In this document: piece after piece, positions 14,317-21,327 of the stretch | Numbering within the stretch: the stretch's first letter is position 1 | How the letters are laid out: each line of letters starts with the position of its first letter | Source: SFEL01 sp045603585 | GTDB lineage: Bacteria > Bacillota > Clostridia > Christensenellales > CAG-138 | NCBI GenBank assembly: GCA_045603585.1 | Contig: JAZUMK010000001.1 | Coordinates: 1 to 25,625 of the forward strand | Length of the DNA stretch: 25,625 nt | Direction: 5' to 3' | Translations under genes and position numbers: made by a program | Notes under the pieces: model-generated | Database searches by the model: none | What the model saw: the letters and a program-made list of their open reading frames with translations, nothing else | What the model was told of the DNA's origin: nothing

Positions 14317-14690
14317 TGATACTTGGTACCGGCATAGATATAATCGAAGTTGACCGCGTGGCAAAAGCCGCCGCAAAGGAACGCTTTATGACCCATGTGT
14401 TCACAGATGCGGAGCGGCTGTACTTTGCGAAATACAATAACGACTCCGCCCGTATAGCAGGGGCATTTGCCGCCAAAGAGGCGGTTTCCAAGGCGCTTGG
14501 TACAGGCATAGGCGCCGTGGAATGGAAAGAGATAGAGATACTCCACCACGACAACGGAAAGCCCTACGCAAAGCTTTACGGCGATGCCCAAAAGCGCATG
14601 CAGGAGCTTGGCGGAGAAACGCTGCATATAAGCATATCCCATATAAAGGCGGTTGCCGCAGCCCAGGCGATACTGGAGGGTAAATGCTGA
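14316..14690 (+). CDS. acpS: Holo-[acyl-carrier-protein] synthase
   Basis: The 124-residue enzyme moves 4'-phosphopantetheine from CoA to the serine of acyl carrier protein. Mg/CoA-binding residues are D8 in GTGIDIIEVDR and E55 in FAAKEAVSKALG; HISISHIKAVAAA closes the fold. Length is normal. The ATG overlaps the upstream TGA by one base. Its end overlaps nnrD by 7 nt, so translation is coupled. The acpS-nnrD order is common in Firmicutes, and coaD, which makes the CoA precursor, lies 2 kb downstream. Confidence 0.96.
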   Translation: MILGTGIDIIEVDRVAKAAAKERFMTHVFTDAERLYFAKYNNDSARIAGAFAAKEAVSKALGTGIGAVEWKEIEILHHDNGKPYAKLYGDAQKRMQELGGETLHISISHIKAVAAAQAILEGKC

Positions 14691-15523
14691 CCATAGACCA
14701 TCAATACATACAAAATTTAATAGGTCCCCGGCCAAAGGACAGCCATAAGGGCAGCAACGGCAGAGGGCTTATACTGGCAGGCAGCAGCGGCCTTTCCGGA
14801 GCGGCTGTAATGTGTGCCTGCGCCGCGCAAAGGGGCGGCATAGGCCTGCTGAAGGTGCTGTGTACGGAGGATGTACGTCATGGGTTTTACGCATTGCCGG
14901 AGGCTATGGCATTGTCCTGCGGAAAAAGCTGGGCAAATGCGGATACGGCAAAAATTGCTGAGCTTATCTCATGGGCGGACTGCATTTGCGCAGGCCCGGG
15001 CATGGGGCAGGAATGCGGCAGCATCATAAGGATGGTACTGGAATCCCGAAAGCCGGTTGTAATGGATGCGGATGGGCTTAATGCCATAGCAAGGGAAAAC
15101 ATGCATAATTTACTGCACAAGGATGCAATAGTTACGCCCCATCCCGGCGAGATGGCGCGGCTTACAGGGCTTTCCGTGGGAGAAATTACAGCCCAGCCTG
15201 CAAATACAGCCATGGAATATGCGGCAGAGTGGGGCTGCATTGTGCTGCTCAAAGGAGCTAAGAGTTATATTGCGGCATACGACGGAAGTATCGCATGCAA
15301 CGTATCCGGTAATCCCGGCCTTGCCAAGGGCGGCAGCGGCGATGTGCTTTCCGGCATAATACTTGCCCTTATGGGGCAGGGGCTCAAGCCTTTTGATGCG
15401 GCCTGCGCGGGAGCGTATATACTGGGCGTTTCTGCGGAGAAGGCAATGGATATTCTCAGGGAGCGTATGCTGATGAGCAGAGATGTAGCGGAAGCAGTGG
15501 AGTTTACTTTAAAAAAGTTCTGA
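14684..15523 (+). CDS. nnrD: ADP-dependent NAD(P)H-hydrate dehydratase
   Basis: The 279-residue ribokinase-like enzyme repairs damaged NADH and NADPH hydrates. Key motifs are KGSNGRGLILAGS, GPGMG, VMDADGLNAI, VTPHPGEMARL and the active-site NPGLAKGGSGDVLSG (D220). The N-terminal epimerase (NnrE) half that is fused in many bacteria is absent here, so this is the stand-alone dehydratase form. It overlaps acpS by 7 nt and is 1 nt from the next gene. Confidence 0.93.
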   Translation: MLTIDHQYIQNLIGPRPKDSHKGSNGRGLILAGSSGLSGAAVMCACAAQRGGIGLLKVLCTEDVRHGFYALPEAMALSCGKSWANADTAKIAELISWADCICAGPGMGQECGSIIRMVLESRKPVVMDADGLNAIARENMHNLLHKDAIVTPHPGEMARLTGLSVGEITAQPANTAMEYAAEWGCIVLLKGAKSYIAAYDGSIACNVSGNPGLAKGGSGDVLSGIILALMGQGLKPFDAACAGAYILGVSAEKAMDILRERMLMSRDVAEAVEFTLKKF

Positions 15524-15524
15524 T

Positions 15525-16082
15525 ATGGAAATACGCAGCGAAAAAGCAGCCCTCAGGGCAGAGATAAAGAAAAAGACAGCGGAGCTTTCCGCTGGGGAAA
15601 TGAGACGGCAGTCCATTGCGGCATGCATGAGGGCGGCGCAGCTCAGCGGGTTTATAAATGCTGATACTGTCCTTGTTTACAGCGCAGTAAAGGACGAGCT
15701 TGACCCTATACTGCTTGCAGAAATCGCCCGCGGCATGGGAAAGCAGGTGGCTTATCCCAGGTGCGAAGGGGATGAGCTGGGACTGTATATCGTAAAAGAC
15801 GGGCATCTGACGAGCGGTTCCTTCGGACTACAGGAGCCTGACGATACCTGCCGGAGGATAGATATTGAGGATGTGGATTTTGCCGTAGTACCCGGCCTGG
15901 CATTTGACAGGCAGGGCGGCAGGCTGGGCAGAGGCAAGGGATATTATGACAGGCTGCTGCGGGAAGCGTCCGCAGTGAAAGCGGCACTGTGCTTTAATGA
16001 GCAGCTGACAGAGCAGGTGCCGATGGAAGCTCATGACGGCAGAATGGATATGATAGTTACGGAAAATGGGATATATTGTTAA
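15525..16082 (+). CDS. 5-formyltetrahydrofolate cyclo-ligase
   Basis: The 185-residue protein converts 5-formyl-THF to 5,10-methenyl-THF using ATP. The basic N-terminal helix (SEKAALRAEIKKK) and the signature VPGLAFDRQGGRLGRGKGYY identify it. The start is 1 nt after the nnrD stop, so it ends the recX operon. The next gene has its own promoter. The AbgA-like amidohydrolase elsewhere in the window also touches folate chemistry, but the two are not linked. Confidence 0.94.
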   Translation: MEIRSEKAALRAEIKKKTAELSAGEMRRQSIAACMRAAQLSGFINADTVLVYSAVKDELDPILLAEIARGMGKQVAYPRCEGDELGLYIVKDGHLTSGSFGLQEPDDTCRRIDIEDVDFAVVPGLAFDRQGGRLGRGKGYYDRLLREASAVKAALCFNEQLTEQVPMEAHDGRMDMIVTENGIYC

Positions 16083-16098
16083 CAAAGTAAATTTTCGC

Positions 16099-16127
16099 TT
16101 GTTACATATCCGCTGTGATGATAAAAT
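16099..16127 (+). promoter_or_regulatory. Promoter of the rsmD-coaD unit
   Basis: TTGTTA (16099-16104), 17-nt spacer, TAAAAT (16122-16127), with an extended TGA before the -10. The ATG is at 16156. Confidence 0.75.
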
Positions 16128-16155
16128 GTAGAGTAGTTGTATACTGGAGGTAAGA

Positions 16156-16710
16156 ATGCGCATAATCGCAGGGGAAAAGAGAGGATGCAGGCTGTCTGCG
16201 CCAAAGGGCATGGATACCCGCCCCACCCTTGACAGAGTCAAGGAATCTCTCTTTGGAATACTCCAGTTTGACATTGCGGGAAAGCGCGTGCTGGACCTTT
16301 TTGCAGGCTCCGGAGGGCTGGGCCTTGAAGCCCTGTCGAGATACGCCGAATATGCCGTGTTTTGCGACAGCTCCCGGGAGAGCGCAGCCGTGGTCAAGGA
16401 TAATATCAAAAAGCTGGGCTACGAAAACAAATGCAGGATATATCCATGCGACTGGAAAAAGGCGGTATCCGATCTTGCCGCCAGGGGCGAAAAATTCGAC
16501 ATAGTGTTTCTGGATCCTCCATACGGAGCGGGGATAGCGGCAGCAGCCGCAGAAACGCTGTATCAGCAGGGTCTGCTGAATGAGGGCTTTATAATCGCCC
16601 TTGAGCACGATTCAGAACTTCCGCCCCAATTATCCGATAACTTCGAGGTGTATGACAGGCGCAGCTACGGCGAGCTTGCAGCAATATCCTTCATAAGGGG
16701 GAAAGCATAA
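16156..16710 (+). CDS. rsmD: 16S rRNA (guanine966-N2)-methyltransferase RsmD
   Basis: The 184-residue class I methyltransferase modifies G966 of 16S rRNA. It has the opening RIIAGEKRGCRLSAPKG, the DRVKESLFGIL segment, the SAM-binding motif VLDLFAGSGGLGLEAL, and the N-methylase motif DPPY (D120-Y123). GGAGG lies 5 nt before the ATG. The TAA overlaps the coaD ATG. The rsmD-coaD pair is one of the most conserved gene neighbourhoods in Firmicutes (ylbH-ylbI in Bacillus). Confidence 0.96.
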   Translation: MRIIAGEKRGCRLSAPKGMDTRPTLDRVKESLFGILQFDIAGKRVLDLFAGSGGLGLEALSRYAEYAVFCDSSRESAAVVKDNIKKLGYENKCRIYPCDWKKAVSDLAARGEKFDIVFLDPPYGAGIAAAAAETLYQQGLLNEGFIIALEHDSELPPQLSDNFEVYDRRSYGELAAISFIRGKA

Positions 16711-17198
16711 TGAAGATTGCCGTATGCACAGGCAGCTTTGACCCGGTTACAGTGGGTCATATGGATGTTTTCCGCCGGGCGGCAGGGCTGTTTGATATGG
16801 TATATGTGGCTGTGCTGGGAAATTCCTCCAAAAAAGCGGCCTTTACCCCTGAGGAGCGGTGCGAATTGATAAACCGGGCAGCACAGGCCGCAGGAATAAC
16901 AAACATTCAGGCAGAAGCCTATGACGGCCTTGCGGTGGACTATGCAAAACAGAAAAATGCCTGCGCCATAGTCCGCGGCATACGAAACGAGGCGGATTTT
17001 TCCTACGAAACAGGAATGGGCCTTGCAAACAGACACCTTGACGGCAGTATTGACACGGTGTATCTTTACGCAGACCCGGCGCTGTCCTTTATCAGCTCCA
17101 GCCTGGTCAAGGAGCTGGCTTCTTATAAAAAAGATATCGACGGGCTGGTGCCCGACGCAATAAAAAATAAAATCGCAGAAAGGTTGATTGAGCGATGA
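16710..17198 (+). CDS. coaD: Phosphopantetheine adenylyltransferase
   Basis: The 162-residue enzyme makes dephospho-CoA from 4'-phosphopantetheine and ATP. The nucleotidyltransferase motif GSFDPVTVGHMD has T14 and H17. RGIRNEADFSYE and ISSSLVKEL are the other family signatures. Length is normal. It overlaps rsmD by one base and the coiled-coil gene by four (ATGA), so the three genes are translationally coupled. Confidence 0.97.
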   Translation: MKIAVCTGSFDPVTVGHMDVFRRAAGLFDMVYVAVLGNSSKKAAFTPEERCELINRAAQAAGITNIQAEAYDGLAVDYAKQKNACAIVRGIRNEADFSYETGMGLANRHLDGSIDTVYLYADPALSFISSSLVKELASYKKDIDGLVPDAIKNKIAERLIER

Positions 17199-18106
17199 GC
17201 AATAACGTGCAGAATCTCAAGATCTACGACATCATAGAACAGCTGGAAGATCTGGTAGAAAACAGCGCAAAGCCCAAGCTGGGCGGCAGCGCCACCAAGC
17301 GCATTGTGGACGTTGAGGAGGTATTTGACCTGCTTGGCGATCTTAAGACTACCATTCCCGAAGATATACGCCGTGCCAACAGCATGATGATAGAGGCACA
17401 GAATACCATAGATGATGCCCAGGAAACCGCAAGGGATACCATCGAGGATGCCAACAATAAGGCTGAGGCCATCATTGCCGAAGCTCAGAACAAGGCAAAC
17501 CTGGTACTGGAAAAGGCCCGCGAGGAATACGAGCGCGTTATTGCCGAGGATGAAATCTATCAGGAAGCCCAGAAGAGGGCTCAGCTCCTTGCCGCAAAGG
17601 CAGAATACAATGCAAACGAAGTATTTGAAAACGCCAAGACCTATGCCGATGATATTCTGGCCGATCTTGACCGTTTCCTTGGCGAATACAAGAATCTGGT
17701 AAGCGTAAACCGCAACGATCTGGGCGCAAGGGCTCGTTCTGCAACTCCCATCCAGCCCATACAGATTCCCGTATCCCAGCCCCCCATCGCCCAGAGCATA
17801 GCTCATCAGTCCGTGGTTCAGCATGTGGCAGCTCAGCAGGCTGTGGCTGCAGAGCCCGTTCGTCAGAGCGTTTCTCCCCGTCCCGCCGCTGATGTTGCTC
17901 CCCGCAACTCCGTAAGGGATGCAGGCCGCGCAAAGCGCAGGCCCGAGCCCATCGTAGAGGACTTTGATGATGACGACGATGATGATTTCGACGACGATGA
18001 TGACGACGATGAAGGCCGCGGCTTCCTCTTTGGCTTGTTCAAGAAGCGCAATGATTACGATGACGACGACTTCTATGATGACGACGATGACGATTTCGAT
18101 GATTAA
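17195..18106 (+). CDS. SepIVA/DivIVA-like coiled-coil protein with poly-Asp tail
   Basis: The 303-residue cytoplasmic protein has three parts. Residues 1-65 (KIYDIIEQLEDLV, VDVEEVFDLLGDLKTTIPED) resemble the head of mycobacterial SepIVA, a divisome-linked DivIVA relative. Residues ~66-165 are a long Ala/Glu/Lys coiled coil, also like ATP synthase subunit b. Residues ~175-250 are a Pro/Gln/Val-rich linker. The end is a striking Asp tail, interrupted by GRGFLFGLFKKR. Members next to coaD are often just called ATPase or hypothetical. The gene is coupled to coaD by ATGA overlap and closed by a strong terminator. A role in cell-wall growth or division is inferred. Confidence 0.75.
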   Translation: MSNNVQNLKIYDIIEQLEDLVENSAKPKLGGSATKRIVDVEEVFDLLGDLKTTIPEDIRRANSMMIEAQNTIDDAQETARDTIEDANNKAEAIIAEAQNKANLVLEKAREEYERVIAEDEIYQEAQKRAQLLAAKAEYNANEVFENAKTYADDILADLDRFLGEYKNLVSVNRNDLGARARSATPIQPIQIPVSQPPIAQSIAHQSVVQHVAAQQAVAAEPVRQSVSPRPAADVAPRNSVRDAGRAKRRPEPIVEDFDDDDDDDFDDDDDDDEGRGFLFGLFKKRNDYDDDDFYDDDDDDFDD

Positions 18107-18120
18107 TTTCTAAGATAACC

Positions 18121-18151
18121 AAAAGCCCGCAGAGTATTTCTGCGGGCTTTT
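18121..18151 (+). terminator. Intrinsic terminator of the rsmD-coaD unit
   Basis: A 13-bp perfect stem, AAAAGCCCGCAGA / TCTGCGGGCTTTT, with loop GTATT. Confidence 0.95.
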
Positions 18152-18170
18152 GGTTTGCGGTGATTCAGCG

Positions 18171-18449
18171 TAGGGTAACCAACGTAATCCGAACCCGCCA
18201 AAAGTGGTGAAATTGGCGAGCTTCTGCGTTGCCGTCGCTTGAAATAGCATCACTATTCCTGCACTCCGCCGCCTTGAATCTCATCCAATTTCGCCGCTTT
18301 TGGTCCTTTGGAGTTTTAACGGCCATAGGGCATGGCAGAGCAAGGAAGAGCGAGGGAAGAATACTGGTTGCATTCTGACTGAGGATGACGTGGCTATGTC
18401 GTGTCATATGGCCGCTAAAACCGCGGTTCGGATTATATTGGTTACCCTA
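18171..18449. mobile_element. MITE-like element with terminal inverted repeats
   Basis: This 279-bp stretch has no gene. Its ends are 25-bp inverted repeats (18171-18195 and 18425-18449) beginning TAGGGTAACCAA, matching at 23 of 25 positions. Both ends start with TA, consistent with TA target-site duplication, as for IS630/Tc1-type elements. Two nested arms lie inside. CCAAAAGTGGTGAAATTGG (18198-18216) pairs with CCAATTTCGCCGCTTTTGG (18285-18303), 17 of 19. GTTTTAACGGCCATA (18313-18327) pairs with TATGGCCGCTAAAAC (18407-18421), 14 of 15. It could fold as a three-way junction. I infer a non-autonomous mobile element; no transposase is present. Confidence 0.75.
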
Positions 18450-18486
18450 TGGTAGAATTATCGCCGGCCGTATGATATACTTTTTT

Positions 18487-18515
18487 TTGACAGCAGATAT
18501 AAATCGACATATTTT
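18487..18515 (+). promoter_or_regulatory. Promoter of the ExbB/ExbD-like cassette
   Basis: TTGACA (18487-18492), 17-nt spacer, TATTTT (18510-18515). It lies just outside the right end of the MITE-like element. Confidence 0.72.
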
Positions 18516-18581
18516 ACTGAACGGTGCGATCATAGTTTAAACGGCGGGTCGATCAGATTTTTCACAGGAGAGCATAACAAA

Positions 18582-19097
18582 ATGAGCGAAATTATAAACA
18601 TATTCATAGATAATCTGTTTGGCTTTGACTGGATAATTCTCCTGATGGCGGCAGGCAATCTTGCGGTATATTTTCTTACCCGTTCTGAGGTGGATAAGAT
18701 ATACGGCCACTTTAACCTGCAGGATTATATGACCAACCTTAATGAGGAGGCAAAGTCCGCCATAAAGCAAACCACCAGAGCCGAGAATAAAAAGCTTACC
18801 GCCAAGGAGCTTTTGCTGCATAGGGAAAAGATGAACAAGAGCTATGCCCTTTATTCAAATCTTACAACCATGTTTCCTCTTATGGGCATGCTGGGCACGG
18901 TGGTATCCCTTATACCAATGGTGAATTCCATCGGCACAGAATCCGCGGGGCTGTTTTTTGCCGCCCTCACATCCACTTTCTGGGGAATCGTTTTTGCCCT
19001 GATATTCAAGCTTTTGGATGCATCGGTATCATATAAAATCGAAGACAACGAAAAGCACATGGAATACATGCTGAATCCCAACAGGAAAAAGGCATAG
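18582..19097 (+). CDS. MotA/TolQ/ExbB-like proton-channel subunit
   Basis: The 171-residue membrane protein has the three-helix ExbB/TolQ pattern. Helix 1 (WIILLMAAGNLAVYFLTR, ~residues 16-33) is followed by a charged cytoplasmic stretch to ~90. Helix 2 contains the family-typical LTTMFPLMGMLGTVVSLIPM. Helix 3 is FFAALTSTFWGIVFALIFKLL, with a polar Thr/Ser pair where the ion path is expected. The tail is short and basic. In this family such subunits form a pentamer around two ExbD/TolR/MotB helices and turn ion flow into motion. CAGGAG lies upstream of the ATG. It is first of a three-gene operon with ExbD-like partners. The ion and the driven process are unknown. Confidence 0.82.
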   Translation: MSEIINIFIDNLFGFDWIILLMAAGNLAVYFLTRSEVDKIYGHFNLQDYMTNLNEEAKSAIKQTTRAENKKLTAKELLLHREKMNKSYALYSNLTTMFPLMGMLGTVVSLIPMVNSIGTESAGLFFAALTSTFWGIVFALIFKLLDASVSYKIEDNEKHMEYMLNPNRKKA

Positions 19098-19108
19098 AGG
19101 GCTCCGCT

Positions 19109-19840
19109 ATGAAAAAGAGGGAGCTGATACTGGATTTCACATCCTTATTGGATGTTATACTTATTCTGCTTTTTATAGTTATAGCCAATATGAATCAGGC
19201 ATCTCTTGCGGCAGGGGATGAGCTGAACGCAAAGCTCGCTCAGGCGGATACGCAGATACAGCAGCTGAGCGGGGAAAGGGAACAGCTGCTTGCGGAACTG
19301 GCGGAGCAGCAAGTGGATCGCGAGGGATATCAGGCGGCAATTGCCGAGCTGCAGCAGCTGCAGCAAAGCTACGAGGCTTTGCAGGATGAATACGACCATC
19401 TGAAAATAACCACAAACTACGACGAGGACGATCTTTCGGTATATCAGGCGGCAATAGAAAAAATAACCCATGTGGTATTGATGTGCGATACATCGCAAGA
19501 CCCCGATACCGGCAACGCTGAGGTGAATGTGAATATATACCTTGACGGTGAAAAAGACGGCAGGCAATCCCATGTGGGCTCGGTAAGGATAGTTCATGAT
19601 TTCAGCCTGTCCGCAGCCGAGCGTGAAAGGCTGATCGCAGATCAGGTGGTGGATATGACAAAGGCGCTGTCCGGCGCCATGAGGGAAGACAGCGGCAAAA
19701 TGGCCTGGTTTTCCATACAGTACCACTATGACGACAAGCATTTTGCAAATTCAGACCTTGAGATAATCTATAAAGCGCTGGACAATCTGGAACATAGCTT
19801 TGGCATATCCTGCTATGGTGAAGAAATGAAAATTTACTGA
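19109..19840 (+). CDS. ExbD/TolR-like stator partner with coiled coil
   Basis: The 243-residue protein has one N-terminal membrane helix, FTSLLDVILILLFIVIANM, with an aspartate (D15) placed as in ExbD/TolR (xPLIDVxFxLL), the expected proton carrier. Residues ~40-100 are a Gln/Glu/Leu-rich coiled coil, longer than usual for ExbD. The extracellular end (WFSIQYHYDD, then NSDLEIIYKALDNLEHSFGIS) ends in a helix-strand pattern like the ExbD periplasmic fold. It starts 11 nt after the channel subunit, with AGAGGG upstream. A MotB/ZorB-type OmpA peptidoglycan domain is not evident. Function in a cell without an outer membrane is unknown. Confidence 0.72.
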   Translation: MKKRELILDFTSLLDVILILLFIVIANMNQASLAAGDELNAKLAQADTQIQQLSGEREQLLAELAEQQVDREGYQAAIAELQQLQQSYEALQDEYDHLKITTNYDEDDLSVYQAAIEKITHVVLMCDTSQDPDTGNAEVNVNIYLDGEKDGRQSHVGSVRIVHDFSLSAAERERLIADQVVDMTKALSGAMREDSGKMAWFSIQYHYDDKHFANSDLEIIYKALDNLEHSFGISCYGEEMKIY

Positions 19841-19859
19841 TGCAAAGGAGGCTTTTATC

Positions 19860-20240
19860 ATGGAAAAGAAAAAGCGGGGCGGATCTGTCGGCTTGGTTGC
19901 GGCGGCAGGCGTGGCGCTGCTGCTTGCGGGCGGCTTTGGCGGCGGTGCAGGCCTTGGAGCGGGGGAGGCACTTCCCGCTGCAAGCGATCAGGTAATTGAG
20001 CAGAGCGAAGAGGCGGTAAAGGAAGAAGCTACCGTATCCACCGTTACCATAGAGGTAAAAGAGGATGAATACATCGTGGATGGCACTATCATGAAGCTTG
20101 ATGAGATAGAGTCCATGATACATCAGGCGGATATGTATCAGGCAGCCTTTGTATTGGTGGATAATTATGCTTCCGCCAAGGCGTGGGATGATGTGGTCGG
20201 CTTGCTTTCCGAGCATGGCATAAGCGTTGTGCAGCAATAG
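19860..20240 (+). CDS. Second ExbD-like protein with glycine-rich membrane helix
   Basis: The 126-residue protein has a basic start (MEKKKRGGS), a Gly/Ala-rich membrane helix (VGLVAAAGVALLLAGGFGG) with no acidic residue, a spacer, and a C-terminal domain. That domain (TIEVKEDEYIVDGTIMKLDE, then AAFVLVDNYASAKAWDDVVG and LLSEHGISVVQQ) follows the strand-helix-strand-helix order of the ExbD/TolR periplasmic fold. It lacks the ion-carrying Asp, so it may be an accessory or adaptor rather than a channel subunit. AAAGGAGG lies 8 nt before the ATG. It ends the operon at the terminator shared with ylbJ. Confidence 0.68.
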   Translation: MEKKKRGGSVGLVAAAGVALLLAGGFGGGAGLGAGEALPAASDQVIEQSEEAVKEEATVSTVTIEVKEDEYIVDGTIMKLDEIESMIHQADMYQAAFVLVDNYASAKAWDDVVGLLSEHGISVVQQ

Positions 20241-20259
20241 CAATCAGGTGAGAACAAGC

Positions 20260-20288
20260 AAAGCGGCGGGTCTACTCCGCCGCTTTTT
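20260..20288. terminator. Bidirectional terminator overlapping the ylbJ end
   Basis: A 10-bp stem, AAAGCGGCGG / CCGCCGCTTT, with a T run. The stop codon of the minus-strand ylbJ (20272-20274) lies in its loop, so the same bases end both operons. Confidence 0.9.
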
Positions 20289-21276
20289 GCGTGCTTTGGT
20301 CAAAGAATTTTCTGTGGCGGGCAGCGGCGCCTATCAGCATCACTGCGGCCATTGCCGTGGCGGACACTCCTGCAGCCTGCAAAAAGGACAATGCGTTTGC
20401 TGTAAGCTCATTGACGGATATGCTGCTGTATACGGCGCAGGCTACGGGGAAAAGAGGGGTGATAAGCCATGCGATGCCTGCGGCTATGCTGCCCTGAAGC
20501 AGCTTGGTGGAAAAATATACCCCTGCGTTAATTCGGCAAAAGGTGAGGGATTGGGCGAATATGCATACCCCGCCAAAGGAGAACAAAAAGGCGGATACTG
20601 CAGCTGTTATGCGGGGCGAAAGGGACAGCGCGGCAAGCTCTGAGCAGCCGCTCGTCATTTCCAGCATACCGGACAGCATCGCGCCCCATATTCCCTTGGG
20701 AAAAGGAAACAGCTTTTTCGCTGCGGCAAAAATTGCCATGAAGAATATCAGTGAGCCGCATATATTCAGCATTGCTGTCATCCCTTTGGCAATGCCTTCG
20801 CCAATGAGCCGGAGGGGAGATATTTCTTCTTTGTTCTGAGGCGGGGCGGCATATTTCAGCGGAAAAAGGAGCAGCATTATCAGCGCCGTGCTGAATTGTG
20901 CCGTAAGTATGGGCATAACCAGCCCCGGCGCTCCCAGCATGCCGCCGCAGAAGGATGAATAAATAAACATTGGGCTGACGGTGTTCAGAATCGCAGTTGA
21001 GCGGCTGTCGGGATATTTCTGAGGGGATAGCAGCCTTGCCCCGGAGGGTGCGCCGGAAAAGAGGGAGAGGGCTATAAGGGCGGCCTTTTCCAGCCTTACA
21101 GGCACTCCTGTGTTCTGCATTACATGGGCGCATACGAAAAAGGGCAGCAGCGCAGGCAGCAGCGCATCCTGCCAAATATAAAAGCCCTGCAATCCTGCCG
21201 ATACCGCCGAGGGACTGTAAACAAACAGCAGGCAGCAGACAAAGATACAGGACAGATATATCAAAGCTTTTTTCAT
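20272..21276 (-). CDS. ylbJ: YlbJ-like sporulation integral membrane protein
   Basis: The 334-residue polytopic membrane protein resembles YlbJ/nucleoside-recognition (Gate) proteins. Segments are LPALLPFFVCAHV, FSGAPSGARLLSP (in place of SGYPVGA), NTVSPMFIYSSF, a middle helical pair, and FGGVCIFAQSLTFCRINAG. In Bacillus YlbJ is needed for normal spores. I start at the ATG at 21276, 5 nt after GGAGG; a GTG at 21282 lies within that site. The SD lies in a hairpin. tmcAL is upstream on the same strand, as in the ylbJ-ylbM neighbourhood of Bacillus. Confidence in the family is good, but the motifs are loose. Confidence 0.8.
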   Translation of the reverse strand: MKKALIYLSCIFVCCLLFVYSPSAVSAGLQGFYIWQDALLPALLPFFVCAHVMQNTGVPVRLEKAALIALSLFSGAPSGARLLSPQKYPDSRSTAILNTVSPMFIYSSFCGGMLGAPGLVMPILTAQFSTALIMLLLFPLKYAAPPQNKEEISPLRLIGEGIAKGMTAMLNICGSLIFFMAIFAAAKKLFPFPKGIWGAMLSGMLEMTSGCSELAALSLSPRITAAVSAFLFSFGGVCIFAQSLTFCRINAGVYFSTKLLQGSIAAGIAWLITPLFPVACAVYSSISVNELTANALSFLQAAGVSATAMAAVMLIGAAARHRKFFDQSTQKAAE

Positions 21277-21281
21277 TTTCA

Positions 21282-21320
21282 CCTCCGGCCTTATCCTAAT
21301 ATATATGTAAGTGCCGGAGG
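21282..21320 (-). promoter_or_regulatory. Hairpin sequestering the ylbJ ribosome-binding site
   Basis: An 8-bp inverted repeat, CCTCCGGC (21282-21289) and GCCGGAGG (21313-21320), encloses 23 nt. On minus the 3' arm contains the GGAGG used by ylbJ. It may limit translation unless melted. Confidence 0.5.
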
Positions 21321-21327
21321 GATTTAT

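Noticed and set aside
17945..18106. GAT/GAC triplet expansion as a simple repeat
   Set aside because: It is in frame and encodes the Asp tail, with mixed GAT/GAC codons and interruptions, so it is protein-level selection rather than slippage alone.
18165..18407. Minus-strand frame of 80 residues
   Set aside because: It lies within the inverted-repeat element, with no ribosome-binding site and no recognisable domain.
18171..18449. CRISPR array or phage attachment site
   Set aside because: The repeats are inverted, not direct, with no spacers and no integrase nearby.
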